A stretch of DNA of 64,000 nucleotides from Rhodoblastus acidophilus (GCF_025961575.1 NZ_JAOQNX010000011.1:79350-143349); one strand, 5' to 3'. Counted from the first letter of the stretch, positions 37,869-51,932 are shown. A program made the numbers and translations. Notes: generated by a model not told the origin, from the sequence alone.

Positions 37869-39065
37869 GTGGCGCGCAGCGATTATCTGTTCACCAGTGA
37901 ATCCGTTTCTGAAGGGCATCCTGACAAGGTCGCGGATCGTATTTCTGACGAAGTAGTTGACTTGTTCTATAGGGAAGGCGCCAAGGCTGGCATCGATCCG
38001 TACCAGATTCGCGTGGCCGCCGAGACCCTTGTCACGACCAATCGCGTCGTCATCGCCGGTGAGGTTCGCGGTCCGCAGTTGACCCACGCCCAGATCGAGA
38101 CCGTCGCCCGCGAGGCCATCAAGGACATTGGCTACGAGCAGGCCGGCTTCCATTGGAAGAATGCCCAGGTGGAAATCCTCCTGCACGCTCAGTCGGCCGA
38201 TATCGCCCAGGGCGTCGACGCCGCCGGCAACAAGGACGAAGGCGCTGGCGACCAGGGCATCATGTTCGGTTATGCGACCAACGAGACCGAGTCGCTGATG
38301 CCGGCGCCGCTGCATTATTCGCATAAAATCCTTGAAGTTCTCGCCAAGGCGCGCAAGTCCAAGGACGGCGAAGCCGCCAAGCTCGGCCCGGACGCCAAAA
38401 GCCAGGTGACGGTGAAATATGTCGCCGGCAAGCCCGTCGGCGTCACGCAGATCGTGCTGTCGACCCAGCATGTCGATGAGAGCCTGACCTCCGAGGATGT
38501 GCGCCGGATCGTCGAACCCTATATCCTGTCCGTGCTGCCCAAGGGCTGGGTCACCGACGCCACCGTTTGGCACGTCAACCCGACCGGCAAGTTCGTCATT
38601 GGCGGTCCCGACGGCGACACCGGCCTCACTGGCCGCAAGATCATCGTCGACACTTACGGCGGCGCTGCGCCGCACGGCGGCGGCGCCTTCTCGGGCAAGG
38701 ACCCGACCAAGGTCGACCGCTCCGCCGCCTATGCCGCCCGCTATCTGGCGAAAAATGTCGTCGCGGCCGGCCTCGCCGATCGCGTGACCATTCAGCTCGC
38801 CTATGCGATTGGCGTCGCGGAACCGCTGTCGATCTATGTCGACGCCCATGGCACCGCCAAGGTCGACGAAGCCAAGCTCGAAGAGGTGCTGTTCAAGATC
38901 GTTCGCCTGTCGCCGCGCGGCATTCGCGAGCATCTCCAGCTGAACAAGCCAATCTATGCGCGCACCGCGGCTTACGGCCATTTTGGCCGCCAGCCCGACG
39001 CCGACGGCGGTTTCGCCTGGGAAAAGACCGACCTCGTCGACAAGCTCAAGGCGCATTTCGCCTGA
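37869..39065 (+). CDS. metK: S-adenosylmethionine synthetase
   Basis: 398-residue enzyme making S-adenosylmethionine from methionine and ATP, the methyl donor for MiaB, TrmB, UbiE and RsmI encoded in this window. Signatures are [32 protein letters not shown] and [22 protein letters not shown] start with GGAG seven bases upstream. A long ORF on the other strand across this gene is a GC-skew artefact. Confidence 0.97.
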   Translation: MARSDYLFTSESVSEGHPDKVADRISDEVVDLFYREGAKAGIDPYQIRVAAETLVTTNRVVIAGEVRGPQLTHAQIETVAREAIKDIGYEQAGFHWKNAQVEILLHAQSADIAQGVDAAGNKDEGAGDQGIMFGYATNETESLMPAPLHYSHKILEVLAKARKSKDGEAAKLGPDAKSQVTVKYVAGKPVGVTQIVLSTQHVDESLTSEDVRRIVEPYILSVLPKGWVTDATVWHVNPTGKFVIGGPDGDTGLTGRKIIVDTYGGAAPHGGGAFSGKDPTKVDRSAAYAARYLAKNVVAAGLADRVTIQLAYAIGVAEPLSIYVDAHGTAKVDEAKLEEVLFKIVRLSPRGIREHLQLNKPIYARTAAYGHFGRQPDADGGFAWEKTDLVDKLKAHFA

Positions 39066-39079
39066 ACCCAGAGCACAGC

Positions 39080-39772
39080 GTGAGCGATACGTTCGCACGC
39101 CGCGAGTCCGCGTTTTTTGGGCGCCGCAAGGGCAAGACCTTGCGCGCCCATCAAGCGGGCTTGATGGAAACCTTGCTGCCGAAAGTTCAGGTCGATCTTT
39201 CGGCGCCGCTCTCCGAGCCGGCCGCGCTTTTCGCCAGCCGGCCCGACGATCTCCGGCTCGAGGTGGGCTTCGGCGGCGGCGAACATCTCGCCGCCGACGC
39301 TTCATCCCATCCGAACCGCGGGTATTTCGGTTGCGAGCCGTTCGTGAACGGCGTGGCCAAGCTGATGGCGCAGATTGACGCGCAGGACTTGCGCAACATT
39401 CGCGTTCACCCCGGCGACGCCGGAGACTTGATCGACGCGTTGCCAGAGGCCTGCCTGTCCGGCGTCTGCATCCTCTATCCCGATCCCTGGCCGAAACGGC
39501 GGCACAAGGAGCGGCGTTTCGTTTCCGATCGCATGCTGGCCCGGCTCGCGCGCGTGATGCGCTCTGGCGCCGAATTGCGTTTCGCCTCGGATATCGATGA
39601 TTACGTCGGCTGGACGCTCGCGCGCGTGTTGCGTTCGCCGGATTTCATCTGGCCGGCCACGAGCGAGGCCGAATGGCTCGCGCCTTACGCCGACTGGCCG
39701 GGCACGCGCTACGAAGCCAAGGCGCTGCGGGAAGGCCGCACGCCGGTTTACCTGACTTTCATTCGGCGCTGA
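39080..39772 (+). CDS. trmB: tRNA (guanine-N7-)-methyltransferase
   Basis: 230-residue SAM-dependent enzyme forming m7G46 in tRNA. The SAM-binding motif LEVGFGGGEHLA, FGCEPFVNGVAKLM, and the catalytic LYPDPWPKRRHKERRFV are diagnostic. The GTG at 39080 is 14 bases after the metK stop. Its 3' end overlaps the opposing metallopeptidase gene by 14 bases. Confidence 0.95.
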   Translation: MSDTFARRESAFFGRRKGKTLRAHQAGLMETLLPKVQVDLSAPLSEPAALFASRPDDLRLEVGFGGGEHLAADASSHPNRGYFGCEPFVNGVAKLMAQIDAQDLRNIRVHPGDAGDLIDALPEACLSGVCILYPDPWPKRRHKERRFVSDRMLARLARVMRSGAELRFASDIDDYVGWTLARVLRSPDFIWPATSEAEWLAPYADWPGTRYEAKALREGRTPVYLTFIRR

Positions 39773-40544
39773 CGCTTCGGCCTTTTCGGCCGTAGCGATG
39801 CAATTGTGCGCCATAAAGCTTGAGCCACGCCTCCGCCTTGGCCGTCGCGGGGCACAGGCTCTTAGTCAGGTCCCAAAAATCGTCCGAATGGTTGTGATGG
39901 CGCAGATGCGCCATTTCGTGCGCGACCAGATAGTCGAGCACAAAGGGGGGCGCCAGGATGAGGCGCCAGGAAAAATTCAGCGCGCCCCTTGCTGAACAGG
40001 AGCCCCAGCGACTCGTCGTGTCCTTCAGGGTGATTGAAATCGGCGCGCGTCCCACCTTCGCGGCATGGCGGCGCGCGGCCTCTTCGATATCGCGGCGCGC
40101 TTCGCGTCGGAAGAAATCGGTAATGCGCCGTTCGAAATGCGCGGGATCGCCGCTGACGCAAATCGCCGCTGGCTTTTGCAAGTCGTCGATCCAGACGGGG
40201 CCGGCCTTGCTTGCGCCAGGGCGCGCCTGGACGGAATGAACCAGCGCATGCGGCGCGCCTCGGAACGGGACTTCCGCCCCGGGCGCAAACAACTGGCGCT
40301 CCGGGAGCCGCGCCATGCGATGTGCGATCCATTCCGCGTGGCGATGCGCAAAACCCTCGGCGTCCCGCTGGTTTGAGCGCGCTGGAATCGTCAGGACCAC
40401 ATCCTGTGTCGCGGCGCGCACGCGCAAGGTGAAGCGACGGGCCGACGCCAGACGCTTGATTTCGACCCGAAAACTTCGCCCCTCATGAGCGACGACCACC
40501 TCGTCGGCGGGTCTGGCGCGGAGCCCGAATTTGAGGTTCAGCAT
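39759..40544 (-). CDS. YgjP-like (DUF45/M48-type) metallopeptidase
   Basis: 261-residue protein of the YgjP/SprT-like DUF45 family with a gluzincin motif: HEMAHLRHHNHSDDFW, in which HExxH and the distal His-x-Asp-x-x-Phe-Trp are intact. TSRWGSCSARGALNFSWRLILAP is the other hallmark. Substrates are unknown. It overlaps trmB tail to tail and lies about 28 bp downstream of mutM in the same direction. Confidence 0.88.
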   Translation of the reverse strand: MLNLKFGLRARPADEVVVAHEGRSFRVEIKRLASARRFTLRVRAATQDVVLTIPARSNQRDAEGFAHRHAEWIAHRMARLPERQLFAPGAEVPFRGAPHALVHSVQARPGASKAGPVWIDDLQKPAAICVSGDPAHFERRITDFFRREARRDIEEAARRHAAKVGRAPISITLKDTTSRWGSCSARGALNFSWRLILAPPFVLDYLVAHEMAHLRHHNHSDDFWDLTKSLCPATAKAEAWLKLYGAQLHRYGRKGRSVSAE

Positions 40545-40572
40545 GGGCGACGAATTTCAAGTCCGGATAGCG

Positions 40573-41421
40573 TCAGCTTTGGCAGTTTGGACAATAGAAT
40601 GTCGATCGCCCGTTTTGCGTGCGCCGGGTGATCGTCCCTTGGCAGGCGCGACTCACACAAGCCTGACCTTCGCGATCATAGACTCGAAAATTGTGTTGAA
40701 AATAGCCCAGCGACCCATCGGCTTGCCGGTGATCGCGCAAGGACGAGCCGCCCGCCTCGATCGCCTCTTGCAACACCTGCCGCACCGCGCGCGCGAGGGT
40801 GTCGCTCGCCTTTTCCGTCAGGCTTCCCGCAGGCCGCATCGGCGAGAGTTTGGCACGGTGCAAGGCTTCGCAGACGTAAATATTCCCAAGGCCCGCGATG
40901 TTGCGTTGGTCGAGCAAGGCCGATTTCAGTGGGGCCGATTTTCCGGCGAAGAGCTGGTTCAGGGATTCGCCGCTGAAATCGTTGGAGAGCGGTTCGACGC
41001 CAAGGCCGACGAAATAGGGATGGTCGGCAAGTTCGCTGCTCTGAGCCAAGGTCATGAACCCGAAGCGACGGGGATCATTGTAGATCATGACCCCGGTCTC
41101 GAGCGAGAAGGCGACGTGGTCATGCGCGGGGTTCTTGCTGCGCGGGAATTTGAACGTCCCCACCGTCCCCGCCTCAAGCCGAAACGAGCCGCTCATGCCG
41201 AGATGGGCGACAAGGACCTGTTCGTCGTCGAGATGGGCCAGCAGATATTTGGCGCGGCGGTTGAGCGCGACAATGCGTCGCCCCTCCAGGCGCGTCGAAA
41301 AATTCTCGGGAAAGGGAAACCGCAAATCCTTGCGGCGCAAGTCGACCTGCAGAATGCGCGAACCCACCAGAAACGGCGCCAGCCCCTGGCGCACTGTTTC
41401 AACCTCCGGCAGTTCAGGCAT
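40573..41421 (-). CDS. mutM: Formamidopyrimidine-DNA glycosylase (Fpg/MutM)
   Basis: 282-residue base-excision repair enzyme removing 8-oxoguanine. Catalytic N-terminus [10 protein letters not shown] (Pro2, Glu3) is intact, as is the C-terminal zinc finger, with CVSRAC and YCPNC providing four cysteines. The [16 protein letters not shown] helix-two-turn-helix is present. It is divergent from ubiE across about 90 bp. Confidence 0.97.
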   Translation of the reverse strand: MPELPEVETVRQGLAPFLVGSRILQVDLRRKDLRFPFPENFSTRLEGRRIVALNRRAKYLLAHLDDEQVLVAHLGMSGSFRLEAGTVGTFKFPRSKNPAHDHVAFSLETGVMIYNDPRRFGFMTLAQSSELADHPYFVGLGVEPLSNDFSGESLNQLFAGKSAPLKSALLDQRNIAGLGNIYVCEALHRAKLSPMRPAGSLTEKASDTLARAVRQVLQEAIEAGGSSLRDHRQADGSLGYFQHNFRVYDREGQACVSRACQGTITRRTQNGRSTFYCPNCQS

Positions 41422-41508
41422 CTCTTTCCCTTCAGTTTACGAGACAAACAGAATAAATAGCCAGTCAGCAAAGGGCGCGCTATGGTCCGGCGCGCAGAAG
41501 AGGTTCCC

Positions 41509-42288
41509 ATGATCGACGTCAAATCGTCCAGCAGCGAGACACACCAACACACCCATTTCGGCTTTTCCGAGGTTCCTCTGGACGAAAAGCAAGGGATGGT
41601 GGACGACGTCTTCCACAAGGTGGCCCAGCGTTACGACATCATGAACGACCTGATGTCGGGCGGGCTCCACCGTATCTGGAAGGACGTGTTCGTCTCGCGC
41701 GTGCATCCGTCAAAAACCGCGCCGTTCAACCATCTCGACGTCGCCGGCGGTACGGGCGACATCGCCTTCCGCGTCGTCCAGGCCGGCGGTCCCAGGACGA
41801 AAGTCACCGTGCTCGACATCAATGGCGACATGCTGGCGGTCGGTCGGGAGCGCGCGCAGCAGAAGGGCCTTGCTGACCGTTTGGACTTCGTCGAAGCCAA
41901 TGCGGAATCGCTGCCTTTCGAGGACAATGAGTTCGACGCCTACACGATCGCCTTCGGCATCCGCAACGTGCCGCGCATTGATCGGGCGCTGGCCGAAGCC
42001 TATCGCGTGCTCAAGCGCGGCGGCAAATTCATGTGCCTGGAGTTCTCGCAGGTCGAGACCCCGGTTCTCGCCAAGATTTATGAATCCTATTCCTTCTCGG
42101 TCATTCCCGCCATTGGGCGGCTGGTGACCGGCGACGGCGAGCCTTACCGCTATCTCGTGGAATCGATCCGCCAGTTCCCGGCCGCCGAGGATTTCGCCGC
42201 GATGATCGAAAAGGCCGGGTTCCAGCGCGTGTCCTTCACGCGCTTGACCAACGGCGTCGTCGCAATCCATTCCGGTTGGAAGCTCTGA
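41509..42288 (+). CDS. ubiE: Ubiquinone/menaquinone C-methyltransferase UbiE
   Basis: 259-residue SAM-dependent methyltransferase of quinone biosynthesis. [17 protein letters not shown], the SAM site [14 protein letters not shown] and [13 protein letters not shown] are typical. The ATG at 41509 has AGAAGAGG five bases upstream; an ATG at 41482 with AAGGG would add nine residues. ubiB follows after 13 bp, so both quinone genes are probably cotranscribed. Confidence 0.95.
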   Translation: MIDVKSSSSETHQHTHFGFSEVPLDEKQGMVDDVFHKVAQRYDIMNDLMSGGLHRIWKDVFVSRVHPSKTAPFNHLDVAGGTGDIAFRVVQAGGPRTKVTVLDINGDMLAVGRERAQQKGLADRLDFVEANAESLPFEDNEFDAYTIAFGIRNVPRIDRALAEAYRVLKRGGKFMCLEFSQVETPVLAKIYESYSFSVIPAIGRLVTGDGEPYRYLVESIRQFPAAEDFAAMIEKAGFQRVSFTRLTNGVVAIHSGWKL

Positions 42289-42301
42289 GGTCGGAACTTA
42301 C

Positions 42302-43861
42302 GTGATTACCTCGATCGGCCACGTGGTCAGGCTCGCGCGCGCCGGCTACATCCTCGCGCGCGAAGGCGTCTTTTCCGGCGTCGATACGTCCGGCCTGCCT
42401 CTCGAAATGCGGGCTCCGCTGTTTTTGGCCGGCCTGATCGCCCGCAAGGGCGGCGGCTTGCAAAGACTCGCGCCCGCGATCGCGCGGCTTGGACCGTCTT
42501 ACGTCAAGCTCGGCCAGACCTTGGCGACGCGGCCCGACGTGGTCGGCGTCGCGGTGGCGCGCGAACTCGAGGCCTTGCAGGACCGCATGGCGCCTTTTCC
42601 GCGCGAGGTCGCCGTCGAGGTCATCGAGCGCGCCTTCGCCAAGCCGCTCGACCAAATCTTCGCCGAGTTCAGCGAACCCGTGGCCGCCGCCTCCGTCGCC
42701 CAGGTGCATCGCGCCAAGATCGTCGCCGACGGAAAGGAGCGCTGGGTCGCCGTCAAGGTGCTGAGGCCGCGCATCGAGAGCCGCTTCCGCCGCGACCTCG
42801 CCGACATGTTCTTCGCCGCGCGCCTCGCGCAAAAATTTTCGGCGGAGGCGCGAAGGCTGAAACCCGTGGAAGTCGTCGAGACGCTGGCGCGCTCGATGAA
42901 GATGGAGATGGATTTCCGGCTGGAGGCCGCCGCCGCCTCGGAATATGCCGACAACACCCATGGCGACGACGATTTCCTCGTGCCGAAGGTCGATTGGGAC
43001 CTTTGCGCCCGAGAAGTGCTCACGCTGGAGTGGATCGACGGCACGCCGCTCTGGGATGTCGAGGCGCTGCGACGCTCGGGCGTCGATCTGCCGAACCTCG
43101 GGCGGACGATCATCCAGTCTTTTCTGCGCCATGCGGTGCGTGACGGGTTCTTTCACGCCGACATGCATCAGGGCAATCTGTTCCTGACCAGGGAGGGCCG
43201 GCTGGCCGCCGTGGATTTCGGCATCATGGGCCGGCTGGGCATGAAGGAGCGGCGCTTCCTCGCTGAAATTCTTTATGGATTCATCACCCGAAATTACTGG
43301 CGGGTCGCGGAAGTGCATTTCGAGGCCGGCTATGTGCCGCCGTTCCATCCCGTCGCCGATTTCGCTCAGGCGATCCGCGCCGTGGGCGAGCCGATCCATT
43401 CGCGCACGGCCGAAGACATTTCGATGGCGAAGCTGTTGTCGCTGCTGTTCGAGATCACCGCGCTGTTCGACATGCAGACCCGCCCCGAACTGGTGATGTT
43501 GCAAAAGACCATGGTCGTGGTCGAGGGCGTTGGGCGGTCGTTCGATCCGAAGCTGAACATGTGGTCCACGGCGGAGCCGGTGGTGCGCGCCTGGATCGAG
43601 GAAAATCTGGGCCCGCTCGGCAAGATCGCCGATGCGGGGCAGGGGCTTGCGGCGGTGGCGCATCTCGCCGCGCAGGCGCCGGCGATCCTTTCGCGCGGCG
43701 CCCGTATTTCGGAACAGCTGGAGACATGGACGACCAAAGGCTTGACGCTGGCGCCGTCCACCGTGGAGGCGCTCGCGCGGGCCAATGCGTCGCGAAACCG
43801 GTTTTGGCGCTACGGTTTTGCGCTCCTGCTGGTCGTGGTCGCCGTCCACTTCTGGCGTTGA
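42302..43861 (+). CDS. ubiB: UbiB atypical kinase/ATPase of ubiquinone biosynthesis
   Basis: 519-residue membrane-associated ABC1/ADCK-family protein required for ubiquinone synthesis. The KxGQ motif is in LGPSYVKLGQTLATRPDVV, the alanine-rich loop in EPVAAASVAQVHRA, and the kinase-like DGFFHADMHQGNLF and AVDFGIMGRLG follow. The C-terminus has a hydrophobic anchor after RNRFWRYGF. GTG start with GAGGTCGGA upstream. Confidence 0.95.
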   Translation: MITSIGHVVRLARAGYILAREGVFSGVDTSGLPLEMRAPLFLAGLIARKGGGLQRLAPAIARLGPSYVKLGQTLATRPDVVGVAVARELEALQDRMAPFPREVAVEVIERAFAKPLDQIFAEFSEPVAAASVAQVHRAKIVADGKERWVAVKVLRPRIESRFRRDLADMFFAARLAQKFSAEARRLKPVEVVETLARSMKMEMDFRLEAAAASEYADNTHGDDDFLVPKVDWDLCAREVLTLEWIDGTPLWDVEALRRSGVDLPNLGRTIIQSFLRHAVRDGFFHADMHQGNLFLTREGRLAAVDFGIMGRLGMKERRFLAEILYGFITRNYWRVAEVHFEAGYVPPFHPVADFAQAIRAVGEPIHSRTAEDISMAKLLSLLFEITALFDMQTRPELVMLQKTMVVVEGVGRSFDPKLNMWSTAEPVVRAWIEENLGPLGKIADAGQGLAAVAHLAAQAPAILSRGARISEQLETWTTKGLTLAPSTVEALARANASRNRFWRYGFALLLVVVAVHFWR

Positions 43862-43871
43862 GGTTTTGGCC

Positions 43872-45098
43872 ATGACCGCGAAAGCCCCGTCCATCCTGCT
43901 GATCGTCGGTGGTGGGATCGCCGCCTACAAGAGCCTCGAGCTCATTCGGTTGCTGCGCGGCGCGGGCATGGAGGTGCGCGTCGTCCTGACCAAGGCGGGG
44001 GCGCAGTTCGTGACGCCCCTGTCGCTCGCCAGCCTCAGCGGCAACAAGGTTTATGAGGACCTGTTTTCGCTCACCGACGAGACGGAAATGGGCCATATCG
44101 AGCTCAGCCGTCAGGCAGATGCGATTGTCATTGCGCCCGCGACCGCCGATCTGCTCGCCAAGGCGGCCAACGGGCTCGCCAATGATCTCGCCTCGACGCT
44201 GCTGCTGGCCTCCGACAAGGCCGCGCTCGCCGCGCCGACCATGAACTGGCGGATGTGGACCCATCCCGCGACGCGCCGGAACGTTGAGGTGTTGCAGCGC
44301 TACGGCATGGCCTTTGTCGGTCCGAATGAGGGGCCCATGGCCTGCGGCGAAACCGGGCCAGGGCGCATGGCCGAGCCCGAGGAGATTTTTGCTGCGCTGC
44401 GCGCGCGGCTCGCCGGCCCCGCCCAAACCCTGGCTGGCCGGAAAGTTGTGATCTCGGCTGGTCCAACTCACGAGCCGATTGATCCGGTGCGCTATATCGC
44501 CAACCGATCCTCCGGCAAGCAGGGCTATGCGCTGGCCGAGGCCGCGCGCGATGCGGGCGCGGAGGTGGTGCTGGTGTCGGGACCCGTCAACCTGCCGCCG
44601 CCGGCGGGGGTGCGGTTGGTTTCGGTGGAGACGGCTCGCCAGATGGACGAGGCCGTCGACTCCGCGCTTCCCTGCGACATTTTCATCGCCGCCGCCGCCG
44701 TCGCGGATTGGCGCAGCGAATGCGACGCTTCGCAGAAGATGAAGAAGACCGCCGATGGTCCGCCGGTGCTCAAGATGGTCGAGAATCCCGATATTCTGGC
44801 GCGCATCGCACGTCGGGCGACGAATCGTCCGCCTTTGGTGATCGGCTTTGCCGCGGAAACCGAGAACGTGATCCCACATGCCAAGGCCAAATTGGCGAAA
44901 AAGGGCTGCGATCTGATCGTCGCCAATGATGTCGGGGAGGGGACCGATGTCATGGGCGGAGCGGAGAACGCCGTCGTGCTCGTCGCCTCGGACGGCGAGC
45001 AGGCTTGGCCGAGACTGGCGAAAGGCGAAGTCGCCCGCCGCTTGATTGGCCATTTCTCAAAAATGCTTGCGGCCAAGGAGGGGCGTCTTGGAGCTTAA
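43872..45098 (+). CDS. coaBC: Bifunctional CoaBC (PPC decarboxylase/PPC synthetase)
   Basis: 408-residue flavoprotein with two domains. The N-terminal CoaC has [33 protein letters not shown] and the catalytic [10 protein letters not shown]. The C-terminal CoaB has [20 protein letters not shown] and AAVADW. It converts 4'-phosphopantothenate to 4'-phosphopantetheine in CoA synthesis, so together with coaA the window holds the early and middle steps. The ATG at 43872 follows ubiB by 10 bp and the stop overlaps dut. Confidence 0.96.
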   Translation: MTAKAPSILLIVGGGIAAYKSLELIRLLRGAGMEVRVVLTKAGAQFVTPLSLASLSGNKVYEDLFSLTDETEMGHIELSRQADAIVIAPATADLLAKAANGLANDLASTLLLASDKAALAAPTMNWRMWTHPATRRNVEVLQRYGMAFVGPNEGPMACGETGPGRMAEPEEIFAALRARLAGPAQTLAGRKVVISAGPTHEPIDPVRYIANRSSGKQGYALAEAARDAGAEVVLVSGPVNLPPPAGVRLVSVETARQMDEAVDSALPCDIFIAAAAVADWRSECDASQKMKKTADGPPVLKMVENPDILARIARRATNRPPLVIGFAAETENVIPHAKAKLAKKGCDLIVANDVGEGTDVMGGAENAVVLVASDGEQAWPRLAKGEVARRLIGHFSKMLAAKEGRLGA

Positions 45099-45546
45099 GA
45101 TCAAGCGCTTGGCGCATGGCGCGGATTTGCCTTTGCCGTCCTACCAAAGCGCCGGCGCCGCGGGATTTGATCTGCTCGCCGCCGTGCCCGCCGATGCGCC
45201 GACGACCTTGCCGCCGGGCGGTCGCGCGCTGATCCCCACCGGTTTGGCCATCGAGATCGAACCGGGCTACGAGGCGCAGACGCGGCCGCGCTCGGGGCTG
45301 GCGCTCAAGCATGGCGTGACGGTGCTCAACGCGCCGGGAACCATCGACAGCGATTACCGCGGCGAGGTCGGAATCATCCTGATCAATCATGGCGATGCGC
45401 CGTTCGAAATCCGGCGCGGCGATCGCATCGCGCAGATGGTGGTCGCGCCCGCGCCCCAGGCGCGGCTGATCGAGGTGGAGCGCTTGTCTTCGACGGCGCG
45501 CGACGCGGGCGGGTTCGGGTCGACGGGCGTTCGAACCCAGAGTTAA
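45088..45546 (+). CDS. dut: dUTP diphosphatase
   Basis: 152-residue trimeric dUTPase removing dUTP and supplying dUMP. The five motifs are visible, among them [45 protein letters not shown] and the C-terminal GGFGSTG. The TTG start at 45088 is chosen because AAGGAGGGG lies five bases upstream and the family begins here; it overlaps the coaBC end by 11 bases. Confidence 0.94.
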   Translation: MELKIKRLAHGADLPLPSYQSAGAAGFDLLAAVPADAPTTLPPGGRALIPTGLAIEIEPGYEAQTRPRSGLALKHGVTVLNAPGTIDSDYRGEVGIILINHGDAPFEIRRGDRIAQMVVAPAPQARLIEVERLSSTARDAGGFGSTGVRTQS

Positions 45547-45600
45547 CAACGACAACGCCGGTCAGCTTTGCTAGGCTGCCAACATCAGAGGGGAAGCGCC

Positions 45601-46560
45601 ATGTCGGACAAGACGCCGGGTCGGGGAAAGATCTACGAGTCCATTACGCAGACCATCGGCGATACGCCGCTGGTGCGATTCGACCGCATTGCGGCCGAGC
45701 GCGGCGTCAAGGCGAAGCTGCTGGCCAAGCTTGAATTTTTCAACCCGCTGGCTTCGGTGAAGGACCGCATCGGCGCGGCGATGATCGATGCGCTGGAAGC
45801 CCAGGGCAAGATCGCGCCCGGCAAGACGGTTCTGATCGAGCCGACCTCGGGCAATACAGGGATCGCCCTGGCCTTTGTCGCGGCGGCGCGCGGCTACAAG
45901 CTGCAATTGGTGATGCCGGAATCCATGTCGATCGAGCGTCGAAAAATGCTGTCGTTGCTGGGCGCGGAACTCGTACTCACCCCGGCCGCGCAGGGCATGA
46001 AGGGCGCGATCGCCAAGGCGGCGGAGCTTGTGGCCTCCACGCCCGGCGCCATCACGCCCGCGCAATTCGAAAATCCGGCCAATCCCGAAATCCATCGCCG
46101 CACGACCGCCGAGGAAATCTGGAACGACACGCAAGGCGGCGTCGATATCGTCATTTCCGGCGTGGGCACCGGCGGCACCATCACCGGCGTCGGCGAAGTT
46201 TTGAAGGCGCGCAAGCCCGGCCTGAAGATGATCGCCGTCGAGCCCGTGGAATCGCCGGTGCTGTCGGGCGGACAGCCGGGGCCGCACAAGATTCAGGGAA
46301 TTGGCGCGGGTTTCGTTCCGCCTGTTCTCGACCGGGGCGTGATCGACGAGGTCGTGACCATCGACAGCGCCGCCGCCATGGAGGTGGCGCGGCTTGTCGC
46401 GCGCGTCGAGGGCGTTCCCGTCGGCATTTCATCCGGCGCGGCGGTAGCCGCCGCCTTGCAGGTCGGCGCGCGCCCGAGTTCCGAAGGCAAGAACATCGTG
46501 ATCATCATTCCGTCTTTCGCCGAGCGCTATCTGTCGACGGCCCTTTTCGATGGGCTTTGA
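45601..46560 (+). CDS. cysK: Cysteine synthase A (O-acetylserine sulfhydrylase)
   Basis: 319-residue PLP enzyme making cysteine from O-acetylserine and sulphide. The PLP lysine is in [25 protein letters not shown] binds substrate, and [13 protein letters not shown] binds phosphate. GAGGGGAAG precedes the ATG. A 15-bp hairpin lies between its stop and the next gene. Confidence 0.95.
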   Translation: MSDKTPGRGKIYESITQTIGDTPLVRFDRIAAERGVKAKLLAKLEFFNPLASVKDRIGAAMIDALEAQGKIAPGKTVLIEPTSGNTGIALAFVAAARGYKLQLVMPESMSIERRKMLSLLGAELVLTPAAQGMKGAIAKAAELVASTPGAITPAQFENPANPEIHRRTTAEEIWNDTQGGVDIVISGVGTGGTITGVGEVLKARKPGLKMIAVEPVESPVLSGGQPGPHKIQGIGAGFVPPVLDRGVIDEVVTIDSAAAMEVARLVARVEGVPVGISSGAAVAAALQVGARPSSEGKNIVIIIPSFAERYLSTALFDGL

Positions 46561-46589
46561 CGCGCTTTCGGCGGCACGGGTGTTGCAAT

Positions 46590-46632
46590 CCCTCCTGGCT
46601 TCTTTAGCGTTTTCCGTAAGAAGCCTGGAGGG
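46590..46632 (+). promoter_or_regulatory. Hairpin enclosing the enoyl-CoA hydratase ribosome site
   Basis: CCCTCCTGGCTTCTT (46590-46604) and AAGAAGCCTGGAGGG (46618-46632) pair over 15 positions with a single T-T mismatch, around a 13-base loop. The 3' arm contains GGAGGG, the only Shine-Dalgarno for the ATG at 46639. No U-run follows, so this is not a typical terminator. Translational control, or a protein-binding dyad, is inferred. Confidence 0.65.
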
Positions 46633-46638
46633 CGATTC

Positions 46639-47412
46639 ATGCATTTCGAAAACATCATCGTTGAAGTCCACGACGCCGTCGGTCTGATCCGACTCAATCG
46701 CCCGAAAGCGCTGAACGCGCTCAACACGGCCTTGATTCACGAGCTGAACGTGGCCTTGGAGACCTTCTCCGACGATCCTCAGATCGGCGCCCTGGTGCTG
46801 ACCGGCTCCGAAAAAGTGTTTGCTGCTGGCGCGGACATCAAGGAACTGCATCACCTCACCTATATGGACGCCTATCTTGGCGACGCCATCCGCACCTGGG
46901 AGCGGCTTTCGCATTTCCGCAAACCGGCGATCGCCGCGGTCGCCGGTTTCGCGCTCGGCGGCGGCTGCGAACTCGCAATGATGTGCGATTTCATCCTTGC
47001 GGCGGAAAACGCCAAGTTCGGCCAGCCGGAGATCAAGCTGGGCATTCTGCCCGGCGCGGGCGGGACGCAGCGCCTCGCCCGCTTCGTCGGCAAGGCCAAG
47101 GCGATGGAATTGTGTCTCACCGGTCGCATGATGGACGCGCAGGAAGCTGAACGGTGCGGCCTGGTCTCGAGGATCGTCCCGTCCGATCGCCTGCTGGAGG
47201 AGGCGCTGCACACCGCGCGGCTCATTACCTCCATGTCGCTGCCGATCGCCATGCAGATCAAGGACTGCATCAATTCCGCCTATGAAACGACCTTGACCGA
47301 GGGCGTGAAATTCGAGCGCCGCAATTTCCACGCGGCCTTTGCGACCGACGATCAGAAGGAGGGCATGTCCGCCTTTATCGAAAAGCGTCAGGCGCGTTTC
47401 GCCAATCGCTGA
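46639..47412 (+). CDS. Enoyl-CoA hydratase
   Basis: 257-residue crotonase-fold enzyme hydrating trans-2-enoyl-Co[13 protein letters not shown] and the oxyanion/catalytic region [30 protein letters not shown], with Glu residues at the expected sites, and [15 protein letters not shown] are the classic motifs. It is the short-chain ECH/PaaF-FadB1 type, and could serve beta-oxidation or PHB-linked metabolism. Relatives also carry this gene next to rpsT. Its ribosome site is buried in a hairpin. Confidence 0.92.
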   Translation: MHFENIIVEVHDAVGLIRLNRPKALNALNTALIHELNVALETFSDDPQIGALVLTGSEKVFAAGADIKELHHLTYMDAYLGDAIRTWERLSHFRKPAIAAVAGFALGGGCELAMMCDFILAAENAKFGQPEIKLGILPGAGGTQRLARFVGKAKAMELCLTGRMMDAQEAERCGLVSRIVPSDRLLEEALHTARLITSMSLPIAMQIKDCINSAYETTLTEGVKFERRNFHAAFATDDQKEGMSAFIEKRQARFANR

Positions 47413-47422
47413 GATTCATGCG

Positions 47423-47451
47423 TTGACGACAGCGGGGTTTCCTGCCTATAA
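47423..47451 (+). promoter_or_regulatory. rpsT promoter
   Basis: TTGACG (47423-47428) and CTATAA (47446-47451) at 17-base spacing form a near-consensus housekeeping promoter. Predicted transcription start is near 47458. The two hexamers and spacing match the rRNA promoter P1 at the right end of the window. Confidence 0.75.
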
Positions 47452-47462
47452 GCGTCCACTCT

Positions 47463-47483
47463 CGGCGCCGGCAATCGGCGCCG
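47463..47483 (+). repeat. GC-rich hairpin in the rpsT leader
   Basis: CGGCGCCG, five bases, then CGGCGCCG: an 8-bp stem near the start of the rpsT leader, about 55 bases before the start codon. It may take part in S20 autoregulation or simply stabilise the 5' end. Confidence 0.5.
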
Positions 47484-47537
47484 TCATGGTTTTATGCGCG
47501 GCCCTTGGATTGGGCATGCATTTGTCCGGGGAACACA

Positions 47538-47807
47538 ATGGCCAATACCAAATCGGCTAAAAAGGCCGTTCGTCAGATCGATCGCCGCACGGCGGTGAAT
47601 CGCCAGCGTCGCAGCAAGATGCGCACTTTCCTGCGCAAGGTCGAGGAAGCCATCGCCACTGGCGATCAGGGCGCCGCCAAGACCGCTCTCGCCGTCGCCG
47701 AGCCGATCCTGATGCGCGCGGCCCAGAAGGGCATCGTTCACAAGAACACCGCGTCTCGCAAGGTTTCGCGCCTCAGCGCCCGCGTCAAGGCTTTGGCGAC
47801 CGCCTGA
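47538..47807 (+). CDS. rpsT: 30S ribosomal protein S20
   Basis: 89-residue basic protein binding 16S rRNA. It begins [13 protein letters not shown] and contains [16 protein letters not shown] and [16 protein letters not shown], as expected. GGGGAACACA precedes the ATG. It has its own promoter and an intrinsic terminator, so it is a single-gene unit. In many Alphaproteobacteria dnaA follows rpsT; here gyrB follows on the other strand. Confidence 0.97.
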   Translation: MANTKSAKKAVRQIDRRTAVNRQRRSKMRTFLRKVEEAIATGDQGAAKTALAVAEPILMRAAQKGIVHKNTASRKVSRLSARVKALATA

Positions 47808-47826
47808 AATTCGGCTTCGTAATGAG

Positions 47827-47860
47827 AAGCCCCGCACGCGTCGCGTGCGGGGCTTTTTTT
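47827..47860 (+). terminator. Intrinsic terminator of rpsT
   Basis: AAGCCCCGCACGCG pairs with CGCGTGCGGGGCTT around a single central base (so the innermost pairs must open), followed by seven T residues. This is the strongest terminator in the window. It works for the rightward strand only, as there is no T-run in the other direction. Confidence 0.92.
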
Positions 47861-48018
47861 GCGCCTGGTGTTTCCGGCGAATTCCGCGGCGCGGAAAACG
47901 CGTTCAAATGCGAACCACGATCGAAACCGTCGGCGATCCAGACGACCGGCTCCAGGAGCCCGCCCCTCAGGGGCGGCGGCAAGGCGACGAACGCGCCTCC
48001 AGCGATGAATGCCTTGTC

Positions 48019-51776
<3,758 letters not shown>

Positions 51777-51932
51777 TCGATTTCTCCGCGTTGCGCCGGG
51801 GGTCGGCTGACGCGCTTGACAGATCCTGAAGCTCAGTCATACGGCATAGGCGCGCAGTCTGGCAACCGAAAGCGGCGAATCGCCGTGGCCACGCCTGGAT
51901 TGCCGCGCGTTTTCCTATCGAAAGGCGGCGCA

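Noticed and set aside
38567..39079. Upstream extension of trmB deep into metK
   Set aside because: The extra 171 codons are arginine-rich out-of-frame metK sequence; the trmB family begins at the GTG at 39080.
37437..39305. 622-codon open frame on the minus strand across metK and the PraR/PhrR-type gene
   Set aside because: It is fully antisense to metK, which has all its family motifs. Long antisense frames are expected in GC-rich DNA; the translation shows no recognisable domain and no ribosome site.
42236..45053. Two long minus-strand frames opposite ubiB and coaBC (42236-43894 and 43455-45053)
   Set aside because: Both overlap convincing sense genes and each other; no domain or start signal seen.
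47861..48018. Possible replication origin between rpsT and gyrB
   Set aside because: The neighbours suggested it, but there are no DnaA boxes or AT-rich unwinding region in the gap.
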